Shown here: positions 1-12,238 of the stretch, in pieces
Layout of the letters: each line of letters begins with the position of its first letter
Position numbering within the stretch: position 1 is the first letter of the stretch
Assembly: GCF_010183535.1 (NCBI RefSeq)
Contig: NC_071332.1
Span: forward strand, 5,084,001-5,148,000
Length of the DNA stretch: 64,000 bases
Direction of reading: 5' to 3'
From: Caenorhabditis remanei
Lineage: Eukaryota > Nematoda > Chromadorea > Rhabditida > Rhabditidae
Made by a program: the position numbers and the translations under genes
The notes under the pieces: model-generated
Database searches by the model: none
Told to the model about the DNA's origin: nothing
The model's input: only the letters and a program-made list of their open reading frames with translations

Positions 1-377
1 AAATATTGCTTTCACGTGTAGCACGAATAGAATTTCTATTAAAATGTACTGAAAAAGTGCACGACTAGCATCGATTTTTGACATTTTGAGGTCTCATAAC
101 TCGCTTTAGACGCATTTTCAGACATGAAACCAAAAGAAATGTATCTTTTTCCTGGCTTTCTGTATCGATTCATATCAAAAACCCTCAATTTAGAACTAGT
201 TGTGTCCCCCTTTAAAATTTTTTTGCCAAAAAAATTGAAAAATTTTCGAAAAAAAAACATTGAACTTTTTTAGTACTGAAAATCCGGGCCGAACCGGGCC
301 GCGGGCCGGGCCGGGCCGGAGAAATTCTGATTTCGGCCCGGCCCGGCCCGGCCCGGCCCGGCCCGTTGCAACTCTGC
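1..377. mobile_element. GGCCC-rich foldback element, right part only
   Basis: This is the 3' portion of the element seen whole at 16067-16730 and 35279-35950. It ends in a block of GGCCC pentamers (about 280-365) followed by the terminal motif GTTGCAACTCTGC and a run of T. This copy has more tandem GGCCC units than the copy-2 boundary element (16655-16720), so the simple repeat varies in length. It carries no coding capacity; short ORFs across it are low-complexity. Confidence 0.75.
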
Positions 378-383
378 TTTTTT

Positions 384-884
384 GATCTCTTAGTTTTTCC
401 AAAAGTTACTGTTCCCTGACCCCTATTATTGGCTCCTACTGCGGTAGATCAAACAAACAGCAGATGTCTTTATCCAACGAAAACATGTAAATTAATTCAC
501 ACGTTGTCTCCCTCGGTATGATGTCTGTGACATTGTTCTTCACATATTACCATCTGCCACCTTATCTTCTTGGGAAATCATACCGGACGCTGACAATAGG
601 CCCCGCCCTCTGCACACATCTGCTAGAAGACCAGTACTCAGTCATTCTCTCCTCATTCCGGCATAGAAGGCGGTCTTTCTAATTAGTCTATTGTTTTGTC
701 TATTTCTTATAGTTTCCCACAACACGTTATATCATTCACTTTTAATTAAACTATTTATTTCAGCACCGCGTACCAAGCCGAGATCAACACGGCCTCCACA
801 TCGGCAGATGGAAAACTTCAGTGACTAAGATCGACGAATACCGGACGAGGAGAGATGATCGCGTAAAGGGAGACTCGAAAACTG
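384..884 (+). other. Gene-like 5' block and exon A, copy 1
   Basis: A conserved block with a GC-box-like CCCCGCCC (about 600) and a TTATCTTCTTGGGAAATC motif, then AT-rich sequence ending in TATTTCAG (acceptor at 761-763). Exon-like 764-884 follows and ends in ACTG|GTAAGC. All of 764-884 is open in the frame beginning CAC CGC, and the same frame is open in the inverted relative at 12642-12760. Both splice sites match nematode consensus. No ATG starts this frame nearby and I cannot name the product, so it is either an internal exon or a relic. The array lies in the position of the following intron. Confidence 0.45.
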
Positions 885-913
885 GTAAGCGCTTTCAAAA
901 TTGGAACATTTTC

Positions 914-3900
914 TATGAAATTAACTTTCCCCACCATTCTTATCTGTGTCGGTACCGGTTAGACACACTTCGACCAGAGGGTGAAGGAGTCTATAATAAA
1001 CGGGCTGAAGTTTTCTTTAGTAGACGCGGGTTTGAATCCTCCCGGGTTAGAAATCAACGAAATTATAATAGAAATTCCTAAAAACAGGACTTTTTTAAAT
1101 CTAGAAATCAACAAAATTATAATTAAAATTCCTAAAAACAGGACTTTTTAAATCTAGAAATCAACGAAATTATAATAGAAATTCCTAAAAACAGGACTTT
1201 TTTAAATCTAGAAATCAACAAAATTATAATTAAAATTCCTAAAAACAGGACTTTTTTAAATCTAGAAATCAATAAAATTATGATTGAAATTCCTAAAAAC
1301 AGGGCACTTTTTATGAAATTAACTTCCCCCACCATTCTTATCTGTGTCGGAACCGGTTAGACACACTTCGACCAGAGGGTGAAGGAGTCTATAATAAACG
1401 GGCTGAAGTTTTCTTCAGTAGACGCGGGTTTGAATCCTCCCGGGTTAGAAATCAACGAAATTATAATAGAAATTCCTAAAAACAGGTTTTTTTTAAATCT
1501 AGAAATCAACGAAATTATAATTGAAATTCCTAAAAACAGGACATTTTTAAATCTAGAAATCAATAAAATTATGATTGAAATTCCTAAAAACAGGGCACTT
1601 TTTATGAAATTAACTTCCCCCACCATTCTTATCTGTGTCGGAACCGGTTAGACACACTTCGACCAGAGGGTGAAGGAGTCTATAATAAACGGGCTGAAGT
1701 TTTCTTCAGTAGACGCGGGTTTGAATCCTCCCGGGTTAGAAATCAAAGAAATTATAATAGAAATTCCTAAAAACAGGTTTTTTTTAAATCTAGAAATCAA
1801 CAAAATTATAATTAAAATTCCTAAAAACAGGACTTTTTTAAATCTAGAAATCAATAAAATTATGATTGAAATTCCTAAAAACAGGGTACTTTTTATGAAA
1901 ATAACTTCCCCCACCATTCTTATCTGTGTCGGAACCGGTTAGACACACTTCGACCAGAGGGTGAAGGAGTCTATAATAAACGGGCTGAAGTTTTCTTCAG
2001 TAGACGCGGGTTTGAATCCTCCCGGGTTAGAAATCAACGAAATTATAATTGAAATTCCTAAAAACAGGTTTTTTTTAAATCTAGAAATCAACGAAATTAT
2101 AATTGAAATTCCTAAAAACAGGGTACTTTTTATGAAATTAACTTCCCCCACCATTCTTATCTGTGTCGGAACCGGTTAGACACACTTCGACCAGAGGGTG
2201 AAGGAGTCTATAATAAACGGGCTGAAGTTTTCTTCAGTAGACGCGGGTTTGAATCCTCCCGGGTTAGAAATCAACGAAATTATAATAGAAATTCCTAAAA
2301 ACAGGACTTTTTTAAATCTAGAAATCAACAAAATTATAATTAAAATTCCTAAAAACAGGACTTTTTTAAATCTAGAAATCAACGAAATTATAATAGAAAT
2401 TCCTAAAAACAGGACTTTTTTAAATCTAGAAATCAACAAAATTATAATTAAAATTCCTAAAAACAGGACTTTTTTAAATCTAGAAATCAATAAAATTATG
2501 ATTGAAATTCCTAAAAACAGGGCACTTTTTATGAAAATAACTTCCCCCACCATTCTTATCTGTGTCGGAACCGGTTAGACACACTTCGACCAGAGGGTGA
2601 AGGAGTCTATAATAAACGGGCTGAAGTTTTCTTCAGTAGACGCGGGTTTGAATCCTCCCGGGTTAGAAATCAAAGAAATTATAATAGAAATTCCTAAAAA
2701 CAGGTTTTTTTTAAATCTAGAAATCAACGAAATTATAATTGAAATTCCTAAAAACAGGACTTTTTTAAATCTAGAAATCAATAAAATTATGATTGAAATT
2801 CCTAAAAACAGGGCACTTTTTATGAAATTAACTTCCCCCACCATTCTTATCTGTGTCGGAACCGGTTAGACACACTTCGACCAGAGGGTGAAGGAGTCTA
2901 TAATAAACGGGCTGAAGTTTTCTTCAGTAGACGCGGGTTTGAATCCTCCCGGGTTAGAAATCAACGAAATTATAATAGAAATTCCTAAAAACAGGTTTTT
3001 TTTAAATCTAGAAATCAACGAAATTATAATTGAAATTCCTAAAAACAGGACATTTTTAAATCTAGAAATCAATAAAATTATGATTGAAATTCCTAAAAAC
3101 AGGGCACTTTTTATGAAATTAACTTCCCCCACCATTCTTATCTGTGTCGGAACCGGTTAGACACACTTCGACCAGAGGGTGAAGGAGTCTATAATAAACG
3201 GGCTGAAGTTTTCTTCAGTAGACGCGGGTTTGAATCCTCCCGGGTTAGAAATCAACGAAATTATAATTGAAATTCCTAAAAACAGGTTTTTTTTAAATCT
3301 AGAAATCAACGAAATTATAATTGAAATTCCTAAAAACAGGGTACTTTTTATGAAATTAACTTCCCCCACCATTCTTATCTGTGTCGGAACCGGTTAGACA
3401 CACTTCGACCAGAGGGTGAAGGAGTCTATAATAAACGGGCTGAAGTTTTCTTCAGTAGACGCGGGTTTGAATCCTCCCGGGTTAGAAATCAACGAAATTA
3501 TAATAGAAATTCCTAAAAACAGGACTTTTTTAAATCTAGAAATCAATAAAATTATGATTGCAATTCCTAAAAACAGGGTACTTTTTATGAAAATAACTTC
3601 CCCCACCATTCTTATCTGTGTCGGAACCGGTTAGACACACTTCGACCAGAGGGTGAAGGAGTCTATAATAAACGGGCTGAAGTTTTCTTCAGTAGACGCG
3701 GGTTTGAATCCTCCCGGGTTAGAAATCAACGAAATTATAACTGAAATTCCTAAAAACAGGACATTTTTAAATCTAGAAATCAATAAAATTATGATTGAAA
3801 TTCCTAAAAACAGGGTACTTTTTATGAAAATAACTTCCCCCACCATTCTTATCTGTGTCGGAACCGGTTAGACACACTTCGACCAGAGGGTGAAGGAGTC

Positions 3901-6900
3901 TATAATAAACGGGCTGAAGTTTTCTTCAGTAGACGCGGGTTTGAATCCTCCCGGGTTAGAAATCAACGAAATTATAATAGAAATTCCTAAAAACAGGACT
4001 TTTTTAAATCTAGAAATCAATAAAATTATGATTGCAATTCCTAAAAACAGGGTACTTTTTATGAAAATAACTTCCCCAACCATTCTTATCTGTGTCGGAA
4101 CCGGTTAGACACACTTCGACCAGAGGGTGAAGGAGTCTATAATAAACGGGCTGAAGTTTTCTTCAGTAGACGCGGGTTTGAATCCTCCCGGGTTAGAAAT
4201 CAACGAAATTATAATAGAAATTCCTAAAAACAGGACTTTTTTAAATCTAGAAATCAATAAAATTATGATTGAAATTCCTAAAAACAGGACTTTTTTAAAT
4301 CTAGAAATCAATAAAATTATGATTGAAATTCCTAAAACAGGGCACTTTTTATGAAATTAACTTCCCCCACCATTCTTATCTGTGTCGGAACCGGTTAGAC
4401 ACACTTCGACCAGAGGGTGAAGGAGTCTATAATAAACGGGCTGAAGTTTTCTTCAGTAGACGCGGGTTTGAATCCTCCCGGGTTAGAAATCAACGAAATT
4501 ATAATTAAAATTCCTAAAAACAGGACATTTTTAAATCTAGAAATCAATAAAATTATGATTGAAATTCCTAAAAACAGGGTACTTTTTATGAAAATAACTT
4601 CCCCAACCATTCTTATCTGTGTCGGAACCGGTTAGACACACTTCGACCAGAGGGTGAAGGAGTCTATAATAAACGGGCTGAAGTTTTCTTCAGTAGACGC
4701 GGGTTTGAATCCTCCCGGGTTAGAAATCAACAAAATTATAATTAAAATTCCTAAAAACAGGACATTTTTAAATCTAGAAATCAATAAAATTATGATTGAA
4801 ATTCCTAAAAACAGGGTACTTTTTATGAAAATAACTTCCCCAACCATTCTTATCTGTGTCGGAACCGGTTAGACACACTTCGACCAGAGGGTGAAGGAGT
4901 CTATAATAAACGGGCTGAAGTTTTCTTCAGTAGACGCGGGTTTGAATCCTCCCGGGTTAGAAATCAACGAAATTATAATTAAAATTCCTAAAAACAGGAC
5001 ATTTTTAAATCTAGAAATCAATAAAATTATGATTGAAATTCCTAAAAACAGGGTACTTTTTATGAAAATAACTTCCCCAACCATTCTTATCTGTGTCGGA
5101 ACCGGTTAGACACACTTCGACCAGAGGGTGAAGGAGTCTATAATAAACGGGCTGAAGTTTTCTTCAGTAGACGCGGGTTTGAATCCTCCCGGGTTAGAAA
5201 TCAACAAAATTATAATTAAAATTCCTAAAAACAGGACATTTTTAAATCTAGAAATCAATAAAATTATGATTGAAATTCCTAAAAACAGGGTACTTTTTAT
5301 GAAAATAACTTCCCCAACCATTCTTATCTGTGTCGGAACCGGTTAGACACACTTCGACCAGAGGGTGAAGGAGTCTATAATAAACGGGCTGAAGTTTTCT
5401 TCAGTAGACGCGGGTTTGAATCCTCCCGGGTTAGAAATCAACGAAATTATAATAGAAATTCCTAAAAACAGGACTTTTTTAAATCTAGAAATCAATAAAA
5501 TTATGATTGAAATTCCTAAAAACAGGACTTTTTTAAATCTAGAAATCAATAAAATTATGATTGAAATTCCTAAAAACAGGGCACTTTTTATGAAATTAAC
5601 TTCCCCCACCATTCTTATCTGTGTCGGAACCGGTTAGACACACTTCGACCAGAGGGTGAAGGAGTCTATAATAAACGGGCTGAAGTTTTCTTCAGTAGAC
5701 GCGGGTTTGAATCCTCCCGGGTTAGAAATCAACGAAATTATAATTGAAATTCCTAAAAACAGGTTTTTTTTAAATCTAGAAATCAACGAAATTATAATTG
5801 AAATTCCTAAAAACAGGGTACTTTTTATGAAAATAACTTCCCCCACCATTCTTATCTGTGTCGGAACCGGTTAGACACACTTCGACCAGAGGGTGAAGGA
5901 GTCTATAATAAACGGGCTGAAGTTTTCTTCAGTAGACGCGGGTTTGAATCCTCCCGGGTTAGAAATCAACGAAATTATAATAGAAATTCCTAAAAACAGG
6001 ACTTTTCTAAATCTAGAAATCAATAAAATTATGATTGAAATTCCTAAAAACAGGGTACTTTTTATGAAAATAACTTCCCCCACCATTCTTATCTGTGTCG
6101 GAACCGGTTAGACACACTTCGACCAGAGGGTGAAGGAGTCTATAATAAACGTGCTGAAGTTTTCTTCAGTAGACGCGGGTTTGAATCCTCCCGGGTTAGA
6201 AATCAACGAAATTATAATAGAAATTCCTAAAAACAGGACTTTTTTAAATCTAGAAATCAATAAAATTATGATTGAAATTCCTAAAAACAGGGTACTTTTT
6301 ATGAAAATAACTTCCCCCACCATTCTTATCTGTGTCGGAACCGGTTAGACACACTTCGACCAGAGGGTGAAGGAGTCTATAATAAACGGGCTGAAGTTTT
6401 CTTCAGTAGACGCGGGTTTGAATCCTCCCGGGTTAGAAATCAACGAAATTATAATAGAAATTCCTAAAAACAGGACTTTTTTAAATCTAGAAATCAATAA
6501 AATTATGATTGAAATTCCTAAAAACAGGGTACTTTTTATGAAAATAACTTCCCCCACCATTCTTATCTGTGTCGGAACCGGTTAGACACACTTCGACCAG
6601 AGGGTGAAGGAGTCTATAATAAACGGGCTGAAGTTTTCTTCAGTAGACGCGGGTTTGAATCCTCCCGGGTTAGAAATCAACGAAATTATAATAGAAATTC
6701 CTAAAAACAGGACTTTTTAAAATCTAGAAATCAACGAAATTATAATTGAAATTCCTAAAAACAGGGTACTTTTTATGAAATTAACTTCCCCCACCATTCT
6801 TATCTGTGTCGGAACCGGTTAGACACACTTCGACCAGAGGGTGAAGGAGTCTATAATAAACGGGCTGAAGTTTTCTTCAGTAGACGCGGGTTTGAATCCT

Positions 6901-7146
6901 CCCGGGTTAGAAATCAACGAAATTATAATTGAAATTCCTAAAAACAGGACTTTTTTAAATCTAGAAATCAACGAAATTATAATTGAAATTCCTAAAAACA
7001 GGGTACTTTTTATGAAATTAACTTCCCCCCCATTCTTATCTGTGTCGGTACCGGATAGACTCATCGATCTGAGGATGTAGTAGTCTATAATACCCGGGCT
7101 GAAGTTTTCTTTAGTTGACGCGGGTTTGAATCCTCCCGATCTAGGG
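914..7146 (+). repeat. Satellite array 1, about 24 tRNA-like units
   Basis: Tandem units of 237 bp, lengthened in steps of 54 bp to 291, 345 or 399. Each unit has a tRNA-like head (A-box-like TCGACCAGAGGG, hairpin CTGAAG-TTTT-CTTCAG, B-box-like GGTTTGAATCC), one to four 54-bp subunits built around TCTAGAAATCAA and ending CCTAAAAACAGG, and a linker with TATGAAATTAACTTCCCCCA and TTATCTGTGTCGGAACCGG. I count about 23 ordinary heads plus one diverged head at the 3' edge (7046-7146: TCGATCTGAGG, ending CCCGATCTAGGG). Small ORFs on both strands arise because 54 and 237 are multiples of three; the + strand ones begin with GTG, not ATG. Confidence 0.95.
4395..5342 (+). repeat. Higher-order repeat in array 1 (2 x 474 bp)
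   Basis: Four consecutive 237-bp units alternate between two types. The first 54-bp subunit reads AACGAAATTATAATTAAAATT in one type and has AACAAAATT in the other. The pair 4395-4868 is repeated as 4869-5342 with no difference that I can see. This indicates a recent duplication of a two-unit block. Confidence 0.8.
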
Positions 7147-7926
7147 TTCGTTGAGATTGCTATCAAAGTATCAAGAAATAAGTTACTTTCTTTCTTTTAA
7201 TTGACTTCTTCACCCGATCTTCTTTCTTGTTATCAAAATCAACCAACGACGGAGTCATCAAGGATCGGACTCATCGACAAGGACAATACACGCAACGATG
7301 AGAAGCGAGTCTGCTCATTATTTCATTAAGCACTACTGATTCCAGAATTGGAGAGTAAAAATGACTTCTTTTATGGCAGATCGACGATAATGCAATCTCC
7401 ATGATGTTTTAGAACACAGCTCACAGTGGTTTTCAGAACGATTCATGATGCCACCTCGTATATTTCACATTCTCGATCTTCCCCTTTCCTCTTGACTCTG
7501 CTGCATCTCCGATCGGATTAGAGGTGATCCACTTATCTCGAGTCCACTGCTTCTCAACCTTGAGGGCTCACAACGATGTCTACAGCAGGGCCTACTGCAT
7601 TCGGGTATCCAACTGGGAGTACGTCAAACTTCCTTGATCCTTGTCGACGATGTTATGAAAGCGTGGCTGGACATTCACTAGGCTACGGCTTGCTAGTTCT
7701 CGCCACTACAAGAGTGTTTGTGGTTGAATCAGATGTCGCATTGGACCTGTTTTTTTCATCATCTTCAGACAAGTTCACTTCATCTGGATTAGGAACAATT
7801 ATCCTACAACCGTTGTAAGAGCACTCTTAGTTCTAATCAAAACTTTCATTCGCGATTTTGAAACTGATTAGACAGAAAAGTTGATCACAAAATGGAACGA
7901 CGAGATGCAGAATGTGAATAATCAAG
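7147..7926. other. Spacer segment with degenerate exon B and a doubtful ORF
   Basis: Positions 7230-7350 are a decayed relative of the exon B candidate at 14156-14265: shared GGACAATACAC and GATTCCAGAATTG. Here the donor GT is replaced by GA (TTGGAGAG) and the start ATG has become ACG. The same relic recurs near 26446, 38822 and 53509. An ATG-initiated ORF at 7576-7818 recurs at 26792, 39168 and 53855, but its length is 80, 71, 71 and 98 codons because a T run near 7750 changes length between copies. That argues against coding. Nothing else is recognised. Confidence 0.5.
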
Positions 7927-7928
7927 TA

Positions 7929-8155
7929 CAGTACCGGCCATAAAGAATGCGACACTTGCAGTTTGACCATTGATAACTTCTTAGGATGTGCCCGTACAAA
8001 AAAGTTGTCAACTATAAAAATGAAGCTCTACTTTTGATCTATATACTCCATAAAAATCAATATTGTGAGACTATCAGGAATGCCGTTTCACACTCACAAA
8101 GTTGACCATTTTCAACTAAAAACAGCAAGTTTCGCATTCTTTTTGACCAGTACTG
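7929..8155. mobile_element. Tc1-type MITE, spacer copy 1
   Basis: A 227-bp element bounded by TA at 7927-7928 and 8156-8157. The left end CAGTACCGGCCATAAAGAAT pairs with the complement of the right end, CAGTACTGGTCAAAAAGAAT, and the inverted similarity continues for about 37 bases. The start CAGT with the GGCCAAAAAGA-like core and a TA duplication is the signature of Tc1/mariner ends. There is no transposase ORF, so it is non-autonomous. Confidence 0.88.
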
Positions 8156-8367
8156 TATCGTGAACACAGGTCAATTCTTATTTGAACTTGCTATTTTGGG
8201 GTTAATTAAATAAGGAGCGGCTATGTTCTTTAGACCATAAATATATGCGGCGGCGGAGACTGACGATGAAAGAAATAGAAGAATCGGGGGTAAGGGTTAC
8301 ATGAGGACTCGCACTACAAAGAAGAATGTTGAAATGAGTTTATTAGAGAAGAGCATCTCCGTTTCAA

Positions 8368-8640
8368 CCGTTAAGATAGATGGACTTTGGTAGATCATGC
8401 CGTTTAAAAATAGTTTTCATATAAGTGAATTCCTCTATCTACCACCATTCGAAACTTGGCAGTAGTCTTCTGGGATATGCGTACCGCTTCAATTGGATTG
8501 TAGTGAGTATGAATTTCCGTTGGAATCTTGTCGTCCACTTTTTCCAGAAACCCTTTCTCTATTTGGTTCTTTCTGACCTTCGTCATGGTTTCGACATCGA
8601 AAATTGAAAATCCAGCTGAAGTATCACCAAAAAACTCGGT
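8368..8640 (-). pseudogene. BEL/Pao reverse transcriptase fossil, spacer copy 1
   Basis: The minus-strand ORF 8404-8586 contains IEKGFLEKVDD, then HYNP, then KFRMVVD. This is the spacing of the N-terminal RT segment of BEL/Pao elements and of the Pol seen in this window at 63720-63930. After a +1 frame change near 8410, a second stretch reads LFLNGMIYQSPSIL, which aligns residue by residue with the LSLND..GPN segment of the intact Pol downstream. Thus a short, frameshifted, antisense remnant of an old retrotransposon was present before the duplicon was copied. No flanking protease, RNase H or integrase was recognised. It is not functional. Confidence 0.7.
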
Positions 8641-11002
8641 TTCTTCACAGCTTTAGTAAGACTGATTTTGCATTAAAATCGAGTCGGCAGAACGAATGAA
8701 CAATTTTAAAATATGAAAATTCACAAAGTTGTATAAAATGTCTTTCTCTACACGGCTTACTAAAGTCCGAAAAAGAACTGCAAGGAAATTTTTGATCTCC
8801 TCTCATAAAACGAAAAATTTGAGAAATTTGCAGGTAAAAAAGTGTATTTTTAATTTTTAGCGTAAAGCTCAAAGTCGGAAAACTCACTTCAATAAAGCTT
8901 AATGTGATGAATACATCAAGAAAAAAACAATTTTTCTTCTTAAAACCATGATATCATGTCATTTGTGTGTTGCTTTTGATAAAATTTCTAAGAACACAAC
9001 ATTTTCCACGGAAATTTTTTGGCGAATTCTCTACTTCAAACTGTATCCAGCTCTCTATTTGTCGACGTCTCCATCTCAATTGTAGCTCAAAATATCCAGA
9101 ATAAATAGATCTTCATTTCTGATGGATGGATGACTTTTTTGCCGAATAAGTTTCGAGAAATAAGGAAGAACTGATTTTTCAGGCCAAAACTTCGATCTGT
9201 ATCAGCGCCTTTATTTTTACTCCAATTTACTTTTTTCCGAAATGTTGCTTTTATCTTTCTCGTGTTTTGTAATAAACAGTTTTCACTATTTATTTCCTTT
9301 ATTGTTCGTAATTAATAAAATCAAAATTTTTAGTTGAAAAATTAATAAAAATTATTTCTGACTACTGTAGCGTGCGGCCTTTGCGCTCCGCTAAAAACTT
9401 TCGCTTGCAGTATTTTCTCGCTGTGTGGGAGACTGTGCTCTACAAGAAACTGATATGCATTCTGAGAACGAATTTTTTGAAATCGAGTTATTCAAGCTTT
9501 TTTATGCGATCTGGAAAAAAAGAAACCAGCGTGCTCAACAAGAGCTGTTCACAAAACAATTTTTTGACCATGCTGTTATGTCCACTTCGCTTCTCTTTTA
9601 CATTTTTCTGTCTTAAATTTAACAGACAGTATGCCAGAAGAAATCAACGAAATCTTATTGAATTGGTTTGAAGCTTAAAGTTAATCTGAGGCCTCTAAAT
9701 GGAGTTTAACGTGACGATGATGATGGTCGGGCCACTGTAACATAATCGCTCTCACAGTCTTCCCAATCTTCTGGAAATTCCATTTTTAATCTATCTAGAA
9801 CGCTGCCCGACCTATCAGTTTAGGAGTAGCAAGTTTGACGTGATGAGTCGAAAAGGTGCAGAATATAATGATAAGTCTTCGAAACAAACATTTGAATAAT
9901 TTTGAAACAATAATAGTTTATTTTTGAAACAATAATAGCAAAGATTTTCGACAAGTCTGGTTTCTACAGAGAACAATATTCCGAAAATCATCTTATTATT
10001 TGCTAATCAACAAGAACTGAAAACAGCAAAAAAAGAAAGAAAGACCTCCGATGATGGACGATGCGAATTCAAACACAAAAGACAAAAAGGAGAAGAGAAA
10101 GAAAACGGTTGATCTTTCCCAATTCGAAAAAAAATACGCCTTCATATTTTATGATACCTGAATTCACTGAACATAACTTATGAATTTCCGACTCCTTCTT
10201 AGTAAGATCTCACAAGGGAATGATCCTGAGTGTGACTCGAGTTTCTCAACGATGTTCTCACCAAAAATAGGCATTACTGAGACTAGAACAACACTATATG
10301 TTTTAGGTGCAACAAACTCGTTTCCAGCGAATAGCAAACATTTTTCATTTTTTTCAAATTTTTTGGTCGAGTCATTTTGAGACATCGTAATTTTGTTCAT
10401 TTTGATAGATTTCATAAAATTCAAAGTGTTATAAAAAGGTGAAGATATGGGCTACAAAAAAGCTTACTGGACTTTATTACGAAAACTAAAACCTATAAAG
10501 ACACGATTCATAAATGTGAAAATTGTCAGTACTCATAAATTCAGAAAGTAGCCATTTTCGAAAAAAGGTCTCGGGGGACCATGTATATCCGAATATGGCT
10601 CACTTTTCATTTTAGAGACTTAGAGCCATTTCCACGTACCTCTATACGTTCGAGTTTTCCACTGAAAACGCAAAAACACAGATTATGGCGGAATGTTGTT
10701 AAAACATGTCAAAACACAGTTTTTAAAAACCAATATTCTGTTTTGACAACTCTATGATCGCAGGTAAAACGAATGTGATTTTGTTTCAAAACTATGAGTG
10801 ATTTGAACGAGAATCTAACACTTCTGAATCTCAATCGATACGAGACGAAAATGGAGTGGGAGCATATGTAGTCATTTCACAGAAAATTTTCGTCTTGTAG
10901 TCTGATAACTTGATGAGAAATTGCATCTGTCTGACACCTTCTTTTCTTTTTGTTTTTCCAACGTCAAGGTTATTTCAGATATTTTCCGAGGGCACATACT
11001 GA
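8641..11002. other. Spacer without recognised gene
   Basis: Mostly AT-rich sequence preserved in copies 1-3. A 21-bp direct repeat built on TTTTGAAACAATAATAG occurs twice at about 9899-9940. A small hairpin is formed by TGTCAAAACACAG (10707-10719) and CTGTTTTGACA (10738-10748). Short ORFs at 9372-9671 (+) and 10164-10424 (-) recur in the other copies, but they have non-ATG starts or altered frames and no family resemblance I can name. Confidence 0.55.
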
Positions 11003-11383
11003 ACAGTTGCCAGCTGCAAAAAGCGAGATGTCGATATAATTTTGTCCATTGAACATTGTCACCTGTGCCCAGATAAAATATTTTCTTTAAACGGTTTTGT
11101 ATTCTGCCACAACGAAAACCTTACCGAATATAAAAATTGTGAAACTTCTCCACAACTGCTCAATGAGTCTTTTGGTAAAGCGCCATGTCTGAAACTTGCT
11201 TTGCTTCAACAACTCGAGGATGTATCAGACATTTGTAACATTAAAACACCAAAGGATTTTTATGTTATACTCCAGTGCCAACAAAGCATTCCATCATCTG
11301 AACTCACTAGCATCACCAAACTTGTCAAAAATCGAACCGAGCCGGCCGACCCGATTCAAAAAGGTACCCACTTTTTTGACTAA
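11003..11383 (+). CDS. Unrecognised cysteine-containing ORF or exon, spacer copy 1 (doubtful)
   Basis: A frame open from 11003 to the TAA at 11381-11383, with several cysteines in its first half (CHLC, FCHN, NCET). A consensus acceptor GTTATTTCAG lies just upstream (ending about 10978) and a GGTACC stands near 11363. The frame is intact in copy 2 (ending 30593) but broken in copy 3 by single-base losses near 43067 and 43313. There is no in-frame ATG near the 5' end, so it would have to be an internal exon. I recognise no domain, and it may be chance. Confidence 0.2.
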   Translation, partial: TVASCKKRDVDIILSIEHCHLCPDKIFSLNGFVFCHNENLTEYKNCETSPQLLNESFGKAPCLKLALLQQLEDVSDICNIKTPKDFYVILQCQQSIPSSELTSITKLVKNRTEPADPIQKGTHFFD

Positions 11384-12238
11384 ACTAAACTGACGACCAC
11401 CGTTTTCTGTCGAATAAAAAGGCTTACTTGGTTGGTCCCTAGTACATCAAAGTTTACGACTTGGAAAATATCACCCGCGAGACTCAAATTAACAGATTTC
11501 GTGCATTTCGTGATGTTGTTTATTTTTATTTGTAGCATTGATTCACCTAAAAAACTGCTCCGTGATTCTTTAACCTCCAGGAGACGGAGAGTATCTCAAT
11601 TTTGATTTGAAACCTTTATTTATTCATTCACTGCAAGACGAGGCGGGACGAACGAGTAGGAGAAAAATATTTAATACGTGACTCTGCGCGTAACGATACC
11701 AATTGATGCCCCATCAGAATTCTTCTCCGTTTTTTGCAGTCCTGTTTTTTTTTCTTTTTTTTCAGAGTTCCTGTTATTGTCTATTAGAATTAGTTTACGA
11801 CAATGACACGGATAGATCAACTCAATTCGTCTGTGAAGTGGGGGAGTGTTGGGAATGCACGCTATCTTCAGAACCGTAGTATTGCACTCTCTTGAGTACT
11901 CATTCCCTGAATTCTTCTACTACGAAACCTCTTCTCTACTACTATCATTATTATGAATTGTCGTAGTATATTCGTCCTACATAATAGCGATATAGTCTGA
12001 TTATTATATGTCACAGATTCGAAAAAAAGCAATAAAAGTAAAATCATTATTCCAGTTTTTCAAATAACTCACTGATTCTGGAATCCGTATTACCTGATGA
12101 AGACATTTTCCGTGCAACCGATTCCGTTGTTGATAGATATTTTTTGAAACGAAGTAAAATTATATAAATAAATCAATTGAAAAGACATAAGGAACAGGTT
12201 TTCGTTATAATTTTTTTAAATGGATTTCTGATTAAATC
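11384..12238. other. Spacer segment with third exon B relative
   Basis: No gene recognised. On the minus strand, about 12055-12150, a sequence related to the exon B candidate at 14156-14265 is present (GGATTCCAGAATCAG|TGAG, upstream CATCAG|GTAATA), but it carries no long open frame. A polypyrimidine tract followed by TTTTTTTTCAG (about 11748-11765) resembles a splice acceptor on the + strand. Confidence 0.4.

Noticed and set aside
280..365. Telomeric or subtelomeric repeat
   Set aside because: The pentamer GGCCC is part of a foldback element with an empty site elsewhere; no TTAGGC nematode telomere repeat was seen in the window.
950..1060. Functional tRNA-Ser or tRNA-Leu gene
   Set aside because: B-box similarity is good, but the T stem has mismatches and I could not form a convincing acceptor and anticodon stem, so it is kept as tRNA-like only.
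1132..6585. Dozens of 60-150 codon ORFs on both strands of the arrays (also in arrays 2-4), some predicted as hydrophobic repeats
   Set aside because: Units of 54 and 237 bp are multiples of three and happen to lack stops, so both strands stay open. The + strand ORFs start at GTG and each ends at the TAG in GGTTAGACAC. There is no evidence of selection on protein.
9372..9671. Two overlapping + strand ORFs (99 and 63 codons) present in all three spacers
   Set aside because: Different frames are open in different copies after single-base changes, and no start context or domain is seen.
10164..10424. Minus-strand 86-codon ORF conserved in three copies
   Set aside because: It starts at TTG and overlaps an open frame on the other strand. 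I tried to relate it to the neighbouring RT fossil but found no BEL/Pao motif.
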